A program made the position numbers and the translations under genes. A stretch of DNA of 64,000 nt from Amycolatopsis cihanbeyliensis (GTDB lineage: Bacteria > Actinomycetota > Actinomycetes > Mycobacteriales > Pseudonocardiaceae): contig NZ_VFML01000001.1 of assembly GCF_006715045.1 (NCBI RefSeq), positions 2,200,501 through 2,264,500 of the forward strand. The letters run 5' to 3'. The notes below the pieces were generated by a model. It made no database searches. It was not told the origin of the DNA and was given only the letters and a program-made list of their open reading frames with translations. Positions 28,555 through 36,121 of this stretch are shown piece by piece (position 1 is the stretch's first letter; each line of letters opens with the position of its first letter).

Positions 28555-29838
28555 ATGAGCACGGTCGATCTCCCACCTGCCCGCACGCTGCTGCGGCGGT
28601 TCCTGCTGGCCCCGGTGCGCCGCCGGGCCTGGGCCGAACTGGGCTGGGTGGCCATCGGGGTGCCGCTGGCCACGCTCTGCCTGCTGCTCGTGCTGGTGGG
28701 ACTGGTGGCCGGCTTCGCACTCACCCTCGCGTTCCTGGGCCTGCTGCTGGCGCCGGGCGCGCTGTACCTGGCGCGCCGCTTCGGCGGGATGCATCGCGTG
28801 TTGGCGGGGCCACTGCTCGGGCTGCGTGTTCCGGCCCCGCCGCTGCGCCCGATGGAGCCGGGGCTGGGCAACTGGATCAGGGCACGGCTGGCGGAGCCCG
28901 CGAGCTGGCGGGCGGTGGCGTACCTGCTGCTCCGGCTGCCGCTCGCGGTGATCGAGCTGGTGCTGCTGGCGAGTGTGCTGGTGTTCGGGTTCGCGGCGTT
29001 CACCTACCCGATCTGGTGGTTCCCGCTGGACGGGGAGCTGATGCCGGTCTACGACATCCACACCGAGTCCTGGGGCCTCTCGCTGGCGTACGGCGCGCTC
29101 GGGGCACTGGTGCTGCTGGTGGTGCCCTGGCTGCTGCACGGGCTGACCGGGGTGGACCGGCTGCTGGTGCGCGGGTTGCTCGGCCCGGTCACGCTGTCCG
29201 AACGCATTCGCGATCTGGAGCGGAGCCGGGCGAGCGCGGTGGAGGACGCCACGGACACGCTGCGCCGGATCGAGCGGGACCTGCACGACGGCGCCCAGGC
29301 GCGGCTGGCGGCACTGGCGATGAAACTGGGGGTGGCCAAGGACGAGCTGGCAGCCGAGCCGGTGGACCTCGAGCAGGTACGCGAGCTGGTGTCCGCGGCA
29401 CACGGCGGCGCGAAGCAGGCGCTGTCCGAACTGCGTGACCTCGCCCGCGGGATCCGGCCGGCCGGGTTGGAAGCCGGGCTGCGGGTCGCGCTGTCCACGC
29501 TGGCCGCGCACAGTGCACTCACGGTGCGCGTGGACGTCGCGTTGCCGGAGCGTCCCTCCCCCGCCCTCGAGACCATCCTCTACTTCAGCGCGGCCGAGTT
29601 GCTGGCCAACGCCACCAAGCATTCCGGCGCATCCACCGTGGACATCGAGGTAGGGCCGAACGGCGATACCCTGCTGCTCGAGGTCACCGACTACGGCGAG
29701 GGCGGTGCGTCCGTGCGCCGGGGTGGCGGGCTGGCCGGCCTGCGCGAGCGGGCCGGGACGGTGGACGGGTGGTTGACGGTGCTCAGCCCACGGGGTGGGC
29801 CGACGGTGGTCCGGGTCGAGTTGCCGGCAGGGAGATAA
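28555..29838 (+). CDS. Two-component sensor histidine kinase (NarL-type partner)
   Basis: A 427-aa kinase. Four transmembrane helices lie at about 33-52, 55-74, 122-150 and 176-195 in a 'sensor' domain. The HisKA_3 motif RRIERDLHDGAQARLAAL carries phospho-acceptor His244, and the HATPase domain contains AAELLANATKHSGAS, DYGEGGA and GGGLAGLRER. It lacks a large extracytoplasmic domain, so it probably senses membrane state. It is followed after 9 bp by its response regulator and then a lipoprotein gene. Confidence 0.92.
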   Translation: MSTVDLPPARTLLRRFLLAPVRRRAWAELGWVAIGVPLATLCLLLVLVGLVAGFALTLAFLGLLLAPGALYLARRFGGMHRVLAGPLLGLRVPAPPLRPMEPGLGNWIRARLAEPASWRAVAYLLLRLPLAVIELVLLASVLVFGFAAFTYPIWWFPLDGELMPVYDIHTESWGLSLAYGALGALVLLVVPWLLHGLTGVDRLLVRGLLGPVTLSERIRDLERSRASAVEDATDTLRRIERDLHDGAQARLAALAMKLGVAKDELAAEPVDLEQVRELVSAAHGGAKQALSELRDLARGIRPAGLEAGLRVALSTLAAHSALTVRVDVALPERPSPALETILYFSAAELLANATKHSGASTVDIEVGPNGDTLLLEVTDYGEGGASVRRGGGLAGLRERAGTVDGWLTVLSPRGGPTVVRVELPAGR

Positions 29839-29847
29839 GAGGCAGGC

Positions 29848-30492
29848 ATGCGGGTTGTGGTGGCGGAGGACTCCGCGATACTACGCGAGGGACTGGTCGA
29901 GTTGCTGACCCTGCGCGGGCACGAGGTGGTCGCCGCGGTGCGCGACGGCGACCGGCTGCGCGTCGCGGTCGATGAGCACCGGCCGGATGTGTCCATTGTG
30001 GATATCCGAATGCCGCCGACACACACGGACGAGGGGTTGCGGGCCGCCATCGCGCTGCGCGCGGACCACCCCGGGACCGCGATACTGCTGTTCTCCCAGT
30101 ACATCGAGACGACCTACGCCGCCGAGTTGCTCGCCGACCGCAACGGCGGCGTCGGCTACCTGCTGAAGGACCGGGTGGCGGAGGTCTCCGACTTCCTGGA
30201 CGCGCTGCGCAGGGTGGCGGCGGGCGAGACCGTGCTGGATCCCGAGGTGGTCAGCCAGCTACTCGGGTCGACCCGGCGGGTGGACGCGCTCGCCGAGCTG
30301 ACCGCCCGCGAGCGCGAGGTGCTGGCGCTGATGGCCGAGGGCCGGTCGAACACCGCGATCGCCGGCATGCTGTACCTCTCCCCCGGCTCGGTGGAGAAGT
30401 ACGTGACCAGCCTGTTCGGCAAGCTCGGGTTGCCACCCTCGGACGCCGACAACCGCAGGGTGCTCGCGGTGCTGCGCTACCTTGACTCCTGA
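29848..30492 (+). CDS. Response regulator, NarL/LuxR type
   Basis: A 214-aa regulator. The receiver domain is at 1-125 with acidic pocket Glu7/Asp8 (VVVAEDSA), phospho-acceptor Asp52 (VSIVDIRMPP) and Lys in GYLLKDRV. The LuxR HTH at about 148-210 reads LTAREREVLALMAEGRSNTA with LYLSPGSVEKYVTSLFGKLG. The gene forms an operon with the upstream kinase. Confidence 0.94.
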   Translation: MRVVVAEDSAILREGLVELLTLRGHEVVAAVRDGDRLRVAVDEHRPDVSIVDIRMPPTHTDEGLRAAIALRADHPGTAILLFSQYIETTYAAELLADRNGGVGYLLKDRVAEVSDFLDALRRVAAGETVLDPEVVSQLLGSTRRVDALAELTAREREVLALMAEGRSNTAIAGMLYLSPGSVEKYVTSLFGKLGLPPSDADNRRVLAVLRYLDS

Positions 30493-30512
30493 GGCGAGGG
30501 TCAGGGGGACGG

Positions 30513-31073
30513 ATGCGCCGGTCGATGCTGCCGCTGCTCGGGATGCTGGCACTGCTCGCGACCGGGTGCTCGGCCGGGGATGGAACCCGGCCACCGAGGG
30601 TGCTGCCGGGGCAGATCGAGCCCGTCCTGCGCGACCGCCTGGATCCGCTGCTGTCCGGGTCCCGGCTCGCCGAGACCTCCGGGGCCCTCGACGAGGGTCT
30701 CGACTCCAGCACCCATCGGGTGGCCGCCCGGTTGACCGATGGTGCGGGTGGCAGCGGAACCGTGTCCGTGCGGGTGGACCACCCGGTGGTCACCAGGGCG
30801 GAGGCCGAGTGCGCCTACTGGATGGATCCCTGCTCCACGCACGAGTTCGCGGGCAGCACCGCGGTGCTGATCAACCGCTCCGGGCACGGGGCGCCTGCCG
30901 ATCGCAGCATCATGTTGAGCGTGTACCGGGACTCCGACGACGCCATGCTGCTGGACCTCACCATCCGGCAGTCCACGGACGGGTCCCGCTTCTGCCAAGG
31001 CGGCCTGCCGCTGGCCGAGTTCCCGCTCTCCGCCCAGGACACACTGGCGCTCGCGGAGACGCTGGTCACCTAG
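30513..31073 (+). CDS. Secreted lipoprotein of unknown function
   Basis: A 186-aa protein. Signal peptide MRRSMLPLLGMLALLATGC contains a lipobox with lipidated Cys19. The mature domain includes AECAYWMDPCSTHEF, where two Cys could pair, and FCQGG. It lies 20 bp after the response regulator and shares the kinase operon, so it may supply the wall-side signal or be an output. I do not recognise the family. Confidence 0.8.
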   Translation: MRRSMLPLLGMLALLATGCSAGDGTRPPRVLPGQIEPVLRDRLDPLLSGSRLAETSGALDEGLDSSTHRVAARLTDGAGGSGTVSVRVDHPVVTRAEAECAYWMDPCSTHEFAGSTAVLINRSGHGAPADRSIMLSVYRDSDDAMLLDLTIRQSTDGSRFCQGGLPLAEFPLSAQDTLALAETLVT

Positions 31074-31092
31074 CGTGCGCGATCGGGCGCCG

Positions 31093-31512
31093 CTACTGGA
31101 GCAACCCGATCGGGACCGCCATGCCCAGGAACAGCACGAGCTGATAGGCACTGTTGATCACAGTGAGCCGCCAAGGCTTCTGCTCGAAACCGTTGTGCTG
31201 CGCCAGGGTCGACAGCGAGAAGCCGAGCCATGCCACGAGTCCAACCGCCAGGGCGACCCAGAGGGAGTCGGCGCCGAAGAAACCGGACGCGATGCAACTG
31301 GCGGCCGCGAGAGCCAGTGCGGTGACGAGGATCGACGCCGCCAGGACCACGAACGGACCCTTGCCGCCTCGCACAGAGTCCTCCTTGGTCACCCCGGTCA
31401 GCTTCCGCCAGGTGCCGCCGACCAGGCCCCAATCGCTGTACCAGACCCACGCGATCGCCATCCCGACCACGATCGCGACCACAACGGCCAACCAACTGAT
31501 GCTCAGCTCCAC
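31093..31512 (-). CDS. DUF1761 family membrane protein
   Basis: A 139-aa protein with four transmembrane helices (WLAVVVAIVVGMAIAWVWYS; FVVLAASILVTALALAAAS; LWVALAVGLVAWLGFSL; LVLFLGMAVPIG). The first helix with the W-Y-S motif and LAQHNGFEQKPWRLTVINSAY match DUF1761. The start is uncertain: I prefer the GTG at 31512, placing helix 1 at the N-terminus as usual. A TTG at 31539 would add nine hydrophilic residues. It is divergent from an HxlR regulator with a palindrome between them, so it is probably that regulator's target. Confidence 0.75.
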   Translation of the reverse strand: MELSISWLAVVVAIVVGMAIAWVWYSDWGLVGGTWRKLTGVTKEDSVRGGKGPFVVLAASILVTALALAAASCIASGFFGADSLWVALAVGLVAWLGFSLSTLAQHNGFEQKPWRLTVINSAYQLVLFLGMAVPIGLLQ

Positions 31513-31544
31513 GGGAGCCCCATTCTTCTCGACGTCCAACCTCA

Positions 31545-31559
31545 GTTGATATAATCAAC
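31545..31559. promoter_or_regulatory. Palindromic operator containing a perfect -10 box (HxlR/DUF1761)
   Basis: GTTGATATAATCAAC is a 6+3+6 perfect palindrome. TATAAT (31550-31555) inside it lies 8 nt before the HxlR gene's ATG, so the transcript is leaderless. A protein bound here would block both divergent genes. The adjacent HxlR regulator is the obvious candidate. Confidence 0.75.
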
Positions 31560-31563
31560 CACG

Positions 31564-32238
31564 ATGGATAAAGTCAACCTGCAGTCGAAGAGCCCTAGGA
31601 CCTACGGGCAGTTCTGCGCCCTCGCGCGCTCCCTGGACGTCGTGGGTGAGCGCTGGACCCTCCTCATCGTGCGCGAACTCCTCCCCGGCCCGATGCGGTA
31701 CACCGAGCTGAAGACCTCGCTCCAGGGCATCGCGACGAACCTCCTTGCCGAGCGGCTGCGGACCATGGAGGCGAACGGGATCGTCGAGCGCCGTCTGGAA
31801 GACGCGGGCGTCGCCTACGCCCTCACCCCGTGGGGAGCGGAGCTGCGGGAGCCCATGGAAGCGCTCGGCCGCTGGGGAGCACCACTGCTCGCGACCGGAC
31901 GCGGCCAAGATTCGTTCCAGCCGCGCTGGCTGGCCGTCGCGCTGCCCGCCCTGCTCCGAGGCGCGACCGCCTCGCCTCCCATCGAGCTCGGTATCGAGAC
32001 GGACGGCTGCCTCATGACCCTGGCGGTCGACGAAGACGGCCCGAGCGCATTCGTACCCGATCGGGTTCCGACCTCGGTATTCACTGCCGCTCCCGACGTG
32101 GTCGTCGCTCTAGCCACTGGAGCGATCAGCGTCGAGCAGGCCGTCGCCGCGGGCGAGTTCCAGGGCGACTCAAACGTCCTCCGATCCGCATTCGCCCCTG
32201 TTCGTGCGAATGCGACTCCGCCTGCCATCGGCGACTGA
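31564..32238 (+). CDS. HxlR-family regulator with C-terminal SCP2-like domain
   Basis: A 224-aa protein. A winged-helix HTH spans about 15-105 with the HxlR signature (CALARSLDVVGERWTLLIVR, RYTELKTSLQGIATNLLAER, GVAYALTPWGAELREPM). Residues 120-224 (VVVALATGAISVEQAVAAGEFQGD) resemble the SCP2 sterol-carrier fold found in a subset of HxlR proteins, perhaps a ligand pocket. It is leaderless from the palindromic promoter. Its last 69 bp overlap the convergent TetR gene. Confidence 0.85.
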   Translation: MDKVNLQSKSPRTYGQFCALARSLDVVGERWTLLIVRELLPGPMRYTELKTSLQGIATNLLAERLRTMEANGIVERRLEDAGVAYALTPWGAELREPMEALGRWGAPLLATGRGQDSFQPRWLAVALPALLRGATASPPIELGIETDGCLMTLAVDEDGPSAFVPDRVPTSVFTAAPDVVVALATGAISVEQAVAAGEFQGDSNVLRSAFAPVRANATPPAIGD

Positions 32239-32868
32239 CGACCACGGAGAAGGGCCGTCGAAAAGAAGTGTGGCCAGTTCCTCGTCCAGCAGCCGCCGGA
32301 CCTCCCCGACCGGGAACTCCTGCGGGTACATCGCCACCTGCAGGGCCAGCCCGTCGACGAACGTGTGCAGGCGCACGACCTGCCGTTCGAGCCGAGCGTC
32401 CGGCAACTGGTCCCCGATGTGCTCCGGGGACGGCTGCGCACAGAGGTACGCCACCGCGAGCCGGCAGATATGCCGCTCGCCGGGCAGCCCCAGCGCGCGC
32501 AGTTCGGCCAGTGACTCGTCGGAGCGCGAGCGCATCAGGCAGGCCAGCCACACATCCACGTCCACCCGCCGGTCCGCGTCCAGTGGCAGCAGCTCCTCGA
32601 GGATCAGCCGGGCACGATCACGGCCGGGCAGGTCGCCGCGGAGATGCTCGGCGATGCGGCCGGTGACCTTGTCGATCATCGCCTTCGCGGCGAAGAGGAG
32701 CAGCCCGCGCTGGCTGTCGAAGTAGTGCCGCAGCCCGCCGACCGACACGCCCGCCCGCTCGGCGATCTTGCGAACGGTCGCCCCCTCGATGCCGTCCCGG
32801 CTGATGACCTCCCAGACCACGCGGGCGAGCTCGGCGCGCCGCTGGTCGTGGTCGACGAGCTTCGGCAT
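32170..32868 (-). CDS. TetR-family regulator with extended C-terminus
   Basis: A 232-aa repressor. HTH at about 12-55 (ELARVVWEVISRDGIEGATV, IAERAGVSVGGLRHYF), then a BetI-like ligand domain (LEELLPLDADRRVDVDVWLA). A normal family C-terminus would end near RLLDEELATLLFDG. About 27 extra residues run into the convergent HxlR gene (69-bp overlap). A TATAAC -10 hexamer (minus strand, 32881-32876) lies 7 nt before the ATG, so the gene looks leaderless. It is divergent from the CPBP gene and shares an operator with it. Confidence 0.85.
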   Translation of the reverse strand: MPKLVDHDQRRAELARVVWEVISRDGIEGATVRKIAERAGVSVGGLRHYFDSQRGLLLFAAKAMIDKVTGRIAEHLRGDLPGRDRARLILEELLPLDADRRVDVDVWLACLMRSRSDESLAELRALGLPGERHICRLAVAYLCAQPSPEHIGDQLPDARLERQVVRLHTFVDGLALQVAMYPQEFPVGEVRRLLDEELATLLFDGPSPWSSVADGRRSRIRTNRGECGSEDV

Positions 32869-32886
32869 AGCCCACGTTATAGCACA

Positions 32887-32914
32887 CTTGTACGGTATCC
32901 CTGTACAGTACAAG
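32887..32914. promoter_or_regulatory. Shared operator between TetR regulator and CPBP protease
   Basis: CTTGTAC (32887-32893) and GTACAAG (32908-32914) form a 7-bp inverted repeat with a 14-bp spacer. Inside it TGTACAGTACA (32902-32912) is a second palindrome. TACAGT (32904-32909) is a -10 box 6 nt before the CPBP GTG. Binding would control both divergent genes. Confidence 0.65.
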
Positions 32915-32915
32915 C

Positions 32916-33788
32916 GTGCGAAATAAGATCCTGTCGGTGGCACACACCCGTACCGCGGGGATGGTCGTGCTCGTCCTCGGACTGTTGCTGATCGCCGGAT
33001 CGGCAGCATGGTTCGCGCTGACCGGTGACACCGGTGTCCGGTACTCGGCGGATCACGACAGGACCATCCCGATGTGGTTTCGCTGGATTCCCGCGCTCGT
33101 CGGGGTCGCGCTGGTACGCCTGGTGCCGTTGCCCGCCGCAGGGACTGGGTGGACCGAGAGTCGACCCCGGCTGGAAGCGGGTGTCCTGCTGGCGTCGGCC
33201 GCACTCTTCGCGGTGACGCTGCGGCTGGCCGGTGGCGGCGAGCCTGCCCACACCATACTGAAGGCGTTACTGCTGCTCGGCGTTCCCGCGACGATGTTCT
33301 GGATCCTGCGGCGCAGGGGAACCGCCTGGCGCCCGGCAGCTGCGGAACCGAACATATGGCGGCGCTGGGCACCCGCGATACCCGTGGCCGCATGGATCGT
33401 TCTCAGCTACGCGAGCCCGTGGGCCATGCCGCCCAGCGAACTCGCGACGACCGTCGCCCCGACGACGCTTATCCTCGCGCTCATCGCCGGTTTCCTCGCC
33501 AACAGTCTGCTCGAGGAGGTCTTCTACCGCCGCTGGCTGCAATCCAGGTGGGAGGCCGTACTCGGCCGGTGGCCTGCGATCGTGCTCGCCTCCCTGCTCT
33601 GGGCCTGCTGGCACGTCGGCGTTCAGGGCACCGGTGACCTGCCCGTTGATCTGGCGTCGACCTTCGTCAACCAGGGTGTCCTCGGGCTGTTTCTCGGCTA
33701 TCTCTGGAGCCGGTACCGCCTGATGTGGCCGATCGTCACCGTCCACGGTGCCGTCAACGCCCTGCCTGTCCTGCTGTCCCTGCTGTGA
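32916..33788 (+). CDS. CPBP intramembrane metalloprotease (CAAX protease family)
   Basis: A 290-aa protein with about seven to eight transmembrane helices. The three family motifs are present: EEVFYRRW (Glu200, Glu201, Arg205), LLWACWHVG (His233) and VHGAVNAL (His277). Such proteins cleave membrane substrates, or confer immunity to bacteriocins in some Firmicutes; the substrate here is unknown. The GTG start is leaderless. The divergent TetR protein probably controls it. Confidence 0.88.
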   Translation: MRNKILSVAHTRTAGMVVLVLGLLLIAGSAAWFALTGDTGVRYSADHDRTIPMWFRWIPALVGVALVRLVPLPAAGTGWTESRPRLEAGVLLASAALFAVTLRLAGGGEPAHTILKALLLLGVPATMFWILRRRGTAWRPAAAEPNIWRRWAPAIPVAAWIVLSYASPWAMPPSELATTVAPTTLILALIAGFLANSLLEEVFYRRWLQSRWEAVLGRWPAIVLASLLWACWHVGVQGTGDLPVDLASTFVNQGVLGLFLGYLWSRYRLMWPIVTVHGAVNALPVLLSLL

Positions 33789-33803
33789 CCAGGCACCACT
33801 GGT

Positions 33804-33809
33804 TACGGT
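33804..33809 (+). promoter_or_regulatory. -10 box of leaderless yjbQ
   Basis: TACGGT ends 6 nt before the ATG at 33816, the spacing expected when transcription starts at the first base of the start codon. No Shine-Dalgarno sequence is present. Confidence 0.55.
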
Positions 33810-33815
33810 GGGGAC

Positions 33816-34226
33816 ATGTACTCCACCGAGATCGAGGTACGCACCGGTGGCAGCGCCGTGGTGCACGACCTGACAAGGCAGGCCGAGCGATTCCTCGGCG
33901 AGAGCGCGGTCGAGGACGGCCTGCTGCACGTGTGGGTACCGCATGCCACGGCCGGGCTGGCGATCCTGGAGACCGGCGCGGGCAGCGACGAGGACCTGCT
34001 CACCGCGCTGGACGACCTCTTGCCGAGGGACGACCGCTGGCGGCACCAGCACGGCAGCCGGGGCCACGGAAGGGACCATGTGCTGCCCGCGCTGGTACCG
34101 CCGTACGCGACCGTGCCGGTGCTCGGCGGGGTGCTCACGCTGGGCACCTGGCAGTCGATCTGCCTAGTGGACACCAACCTGGACAACCCGGTCCGGCGCG
34201 TGCGGTTCAGCCTGCTCGCGGGCTGA
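33816..34226 (+). CDS. yjbQ: YjbQ/UPF0047 family protein
   Basis: A 136-aa protein of the YjbQ family, members of which show secondary thiamine-phosphate synthase activity; the physiological role is unresolved. Conserved features are HVWVPHATAGLAILE, HQHGSRGHGRDHVLPALVPP with its metal-binding His cluster, and LGTWQSICLVDTN near the end. It is apparently leaderless. Its 3' end overlaps the convergent membrane protein gene by 63 bp. Confidence 0.9.
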   Translation: MYSTEIEVRTGGSAVVHDLTRQAERFLGESAVEDGLLHVWVPHATAGLAILETGAGSDEDLLTALDDLLPRDDRWRHQHGSRGHGRDHVLPALVPPYATVPVLGGVLTLGTWQSICLVDTNLDNPVRRVRFSLLAG

Positions 34227-35189
34227 GCCTCCCGGCCACAGCAGCACCACCAACCCGGCCACCAGCATGCCACCGAGGACCCAGACCCCGGTGCCCACAT
34301 CCGGCGCGCCCGGTGTGCCCATGAGCAGGCTGCGCAGCCCCTCGGTGGAGAACCGGAAGGGTGTCCAGGACCACAGCAAGGCGCGGTAGGCCGGGTTCAG
34401 CAACTCCGGCACCTGGCCGGCGACCGCGGGCGCGACCAGGTACAGCGGTCCGAGCACGGCCATCGCGCGCAGCCCGAGCAGCCGCAGCAAGCCCAGTTGC
34501 ACCGCCGCGAAGCCGGTCGCGGCCAGGAGCAGGAAACCCAGCACATCCCAGCCCAGCGGCAACGCGGAGTCCCACAGCCGCAGGAATCCGGCCGATACGG
34601 CGGTCACCAGCACCCCGGTGCCCAGCCATTGCGCCAACCGCGCCCCGGCGCCGGGTCGGATGCCGCCACGGCCGGCCAGTACGGTCAGCGCCGCGCAGGC
34701 GACCAGGCAACCTACCCAGGTCAGCGCGCTGATCGCCAGCGGAGCGACCCGCCCGGCCTGGCCTGCCGGATGCACCGTCTCGACCCGCGCCGGGGCGCCG
34801 GTCATCCCCTGCGCCACGCCACTCAGCGCCTGCCGCGCGAGCTGTGTGCCGGAGGGATTGACCGCACCGGAGACGACCACCGTCGCCGCGGGTCCTCCCG
34901 GCCCCGGCGACAGCTCGAGGACGCCGTAGACCTCCTTGTCCGCCAGTGACTCCCGGCCCTCCGCGGGCGCGCCGACCCGCCAGTCCAGCCGGTCACCGCC
35001 CTGGCCGGCCACCTGCTCGGCGACCGGGGACAGGGGCGGTGGTGCGGTGACGGCCACCGGCACCCGGTCCGGACTCGCCGTGGCCTGCGCGCCGAAGGTG
35101 AGAAAACCCAGTACCACCGCGACGCCCGCCCCGACCACGGAGGTCAGCGCGACCAGCGTCCACGACCGCCGCGTGTTCGACGTCGACAT
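34164..35189 (-). CDS. YhgE/Pip-like multi-pass membrane protein
   Basis: A 341-aa protein. One N-terminal transmembrane helix (WTLVALTSVVGAGVAVVLGF) is followed by an external domain at about 40-145 and five or six C-terminal helices (PLAISALTWVGCLVACAALT, LGTGVLVTAVSAGFL, VLGGMLVAGLVVLLWPGG). This layout is that of YhgE/Pip or ABC-2-like proteins, often paired with TetR regulators, but no ATPase gene is nearby. AGGAG precedes the ATG. A strong promoter with an operator over its -35 lies upstream. Confidence 0.7.
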   Translation of the reverse strand: MSTSNTRRSWTLVALTSVVGAGVAVVLGFLTFGAQATASPDRVPVAVTAPPPLSPVAEQVAGQGGDRLDWRVGAPAEGRESLADKEVYGVLELSPGPGGPAATVVVSGAVNPSGTQLARQALSGVAQGMTGAPARVETVHPAGQAGRVAPLAISALTWVGCLVACAALTVLAGRGGIRPGAGARLAQWLGTGVLVTAVSAGFLRLWDSALPLGWDVLGFLLLAATGFAAVQLGLLRLLGLRAMAVLGPLYLVAPAVAGQVPELLNPAYRALLWSWTPFRFSTEGLRSLLMGTPGAPDVGTGVWVLGGMLVAGLVVLLWPGGSAREQAEPHAPDRVVQVGVH

Positions 35190-35228
35190 GACGGACTCCT
35201 ATTTCATCATACGTTGAATTCTGCGGGT

Positions 35229-35268
35229 AGGCTACTCCCTGGCGCGAGCAGAAGTCAACGAGCGTTGA
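35229..35268 (-). promoter_or_regulatory. Promoter with palindromic operator for the YhgE-like gene
   Basis: On the minus strand TTGACT (35258-35253) and TAGCCT (35234-35229) are separated by 18 nt, a good sigma-A promoter. The palindrome TCAACGAGCGTTGA (35255-35268) overlaps the -35. A further CGTTGAAT copy sits at about 35214. The site looks TetR-like, yet no regulator gene is adjacent. Confidence 0.65.
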
Positions 35269-35295
35269 ATAGTGAGCGGTATGGACCAATACCGG

Positions 35296-35301
35296 TACGG
35301 T
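35296..35301 (+). promoter_or_regulatory. -10 box of leaderless HAD gene
   Basis: TACGGT ends 7 nt before the GTG at 35309, and there is no Shine-Dalgarno sequence. Same architecture as the yjbQ, VOC and yaaA promoters. Confidence 0.55.
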
Positions 35302-35308
35302 CGGCGGC

Positions 35309-36022
35309 GTGAATGTGGCTAACGAGCACCGGCTGGTGCTGTGGGACATCGACCTGACCCTCGTCGACCTGCGTGGGCTGGGCGGCCAGTGGTACACCCA
35401 GGCACTGTCCGACGTGGTCGGCGTGACGCTACGGGAGATGCCCTCCTTCCCCGGCAGGACCGAGCGGGCGATCACCACCGAACTGCTCACCCGGCACCGC
35501 ATCGAGGTGACCGACGAGGTGCTCCAGCAGGTCTGGGGCAAGCTGGTGGCGATCTCGACCGAGGCGTATCCCACCCTTGCCGAGCACGGGCACGCGCTGC
35601 CCGGCGCCGCGGCCGCGCTGTCCACAATGGCCGCTCAGGGCACGATCGTGCAGAGCCTGGTCACCGGCAATCTGCCGGAGATCGCCCGGCACAAGCTGTC
35701 CGCGTTCGACCTGCACGAGCACATCGAGTTCGACATCGGCGGCTACGGCTACCTCTCGGCGAGCAGGCCGGAGCTGGTGGCGCACGCCGTGGCCAGTGCC
35801 TCGACCAAGCACGCCAGGTCGTTCGAGCCGGAGTCGGTGGTGATCGTCGGCGACACCCCGCACGACATCGACGCGGCGCTGCGGCACGGCGCGACCGGGA
35901 TCGGCGTCGCCACCGGCCGCAACAGCGAGCGGGAGCTGTGGGACGCCGGCGCGCACGCCGTGTTCGCCGACCTCGGCGATACCGCGGCCGTACTCGCCGC
36001 GGTGACGCGTCAGCCCACCTAA
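35309..36022 (+). CDS. HAD-superfamily hydrolase
   Basis: A 237-aa phosphatase-like protein. HAD motif I is VLWDIDLTLVD with nucleophile Asp13 and acid/base Asp15. Motif II lies around VTGN, and motifs III/IV are ESVVIVGDTPHDIDAALRHGATGIGVATG. A helical cap is inserted after motif I. This layout resembles phosphoglycolate-phosphatase-like enzymes. The substrate is unknown. Transcription looks leaderless from TACGGT. Confidence 0.88.
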   Translation: MNVANEHRLVLWDIDLTLVDLRGLGGQWYTQALSDVVGVTLREMPSFPGRTERAITTELLTRHRIEVTDEVLQQVWGKLVAISTEAYPTLAEHGHALPGAAAALSTMAAQGTIVQSLVTGNLPEIARHKLSAFDLHEHIEFDIGGYGYLSASRPELVAHAVASASTKHARSFEPESVVIVGDTPHDIDAALRHGATGIGVATGRNSERELWDAGAHAVFADLGDTAAVLAAVTRQPT

Positions 36023-36072
36023 GCCCACCTGGTGCCGCCGCGATGGCGACCACCCGGCCATCGCCGAGCCGG

Positions 36073-36111
36073 CCCCGCCCCGGCGCACTGGAACAGGGCG
36101 CCGGGGCGGGG
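36073..36111. terminator. Bidirectional GC-rich terminator
   Basis: A 14-bp perfect stem (36073-36086 with 36098-36111) has an 11-nt loop. It lies between the convergent HAD gene and the TAP-type peptidase gene. Confidence 0.75.
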
Positions 36112-36121
36112 TCGTGCGGCG

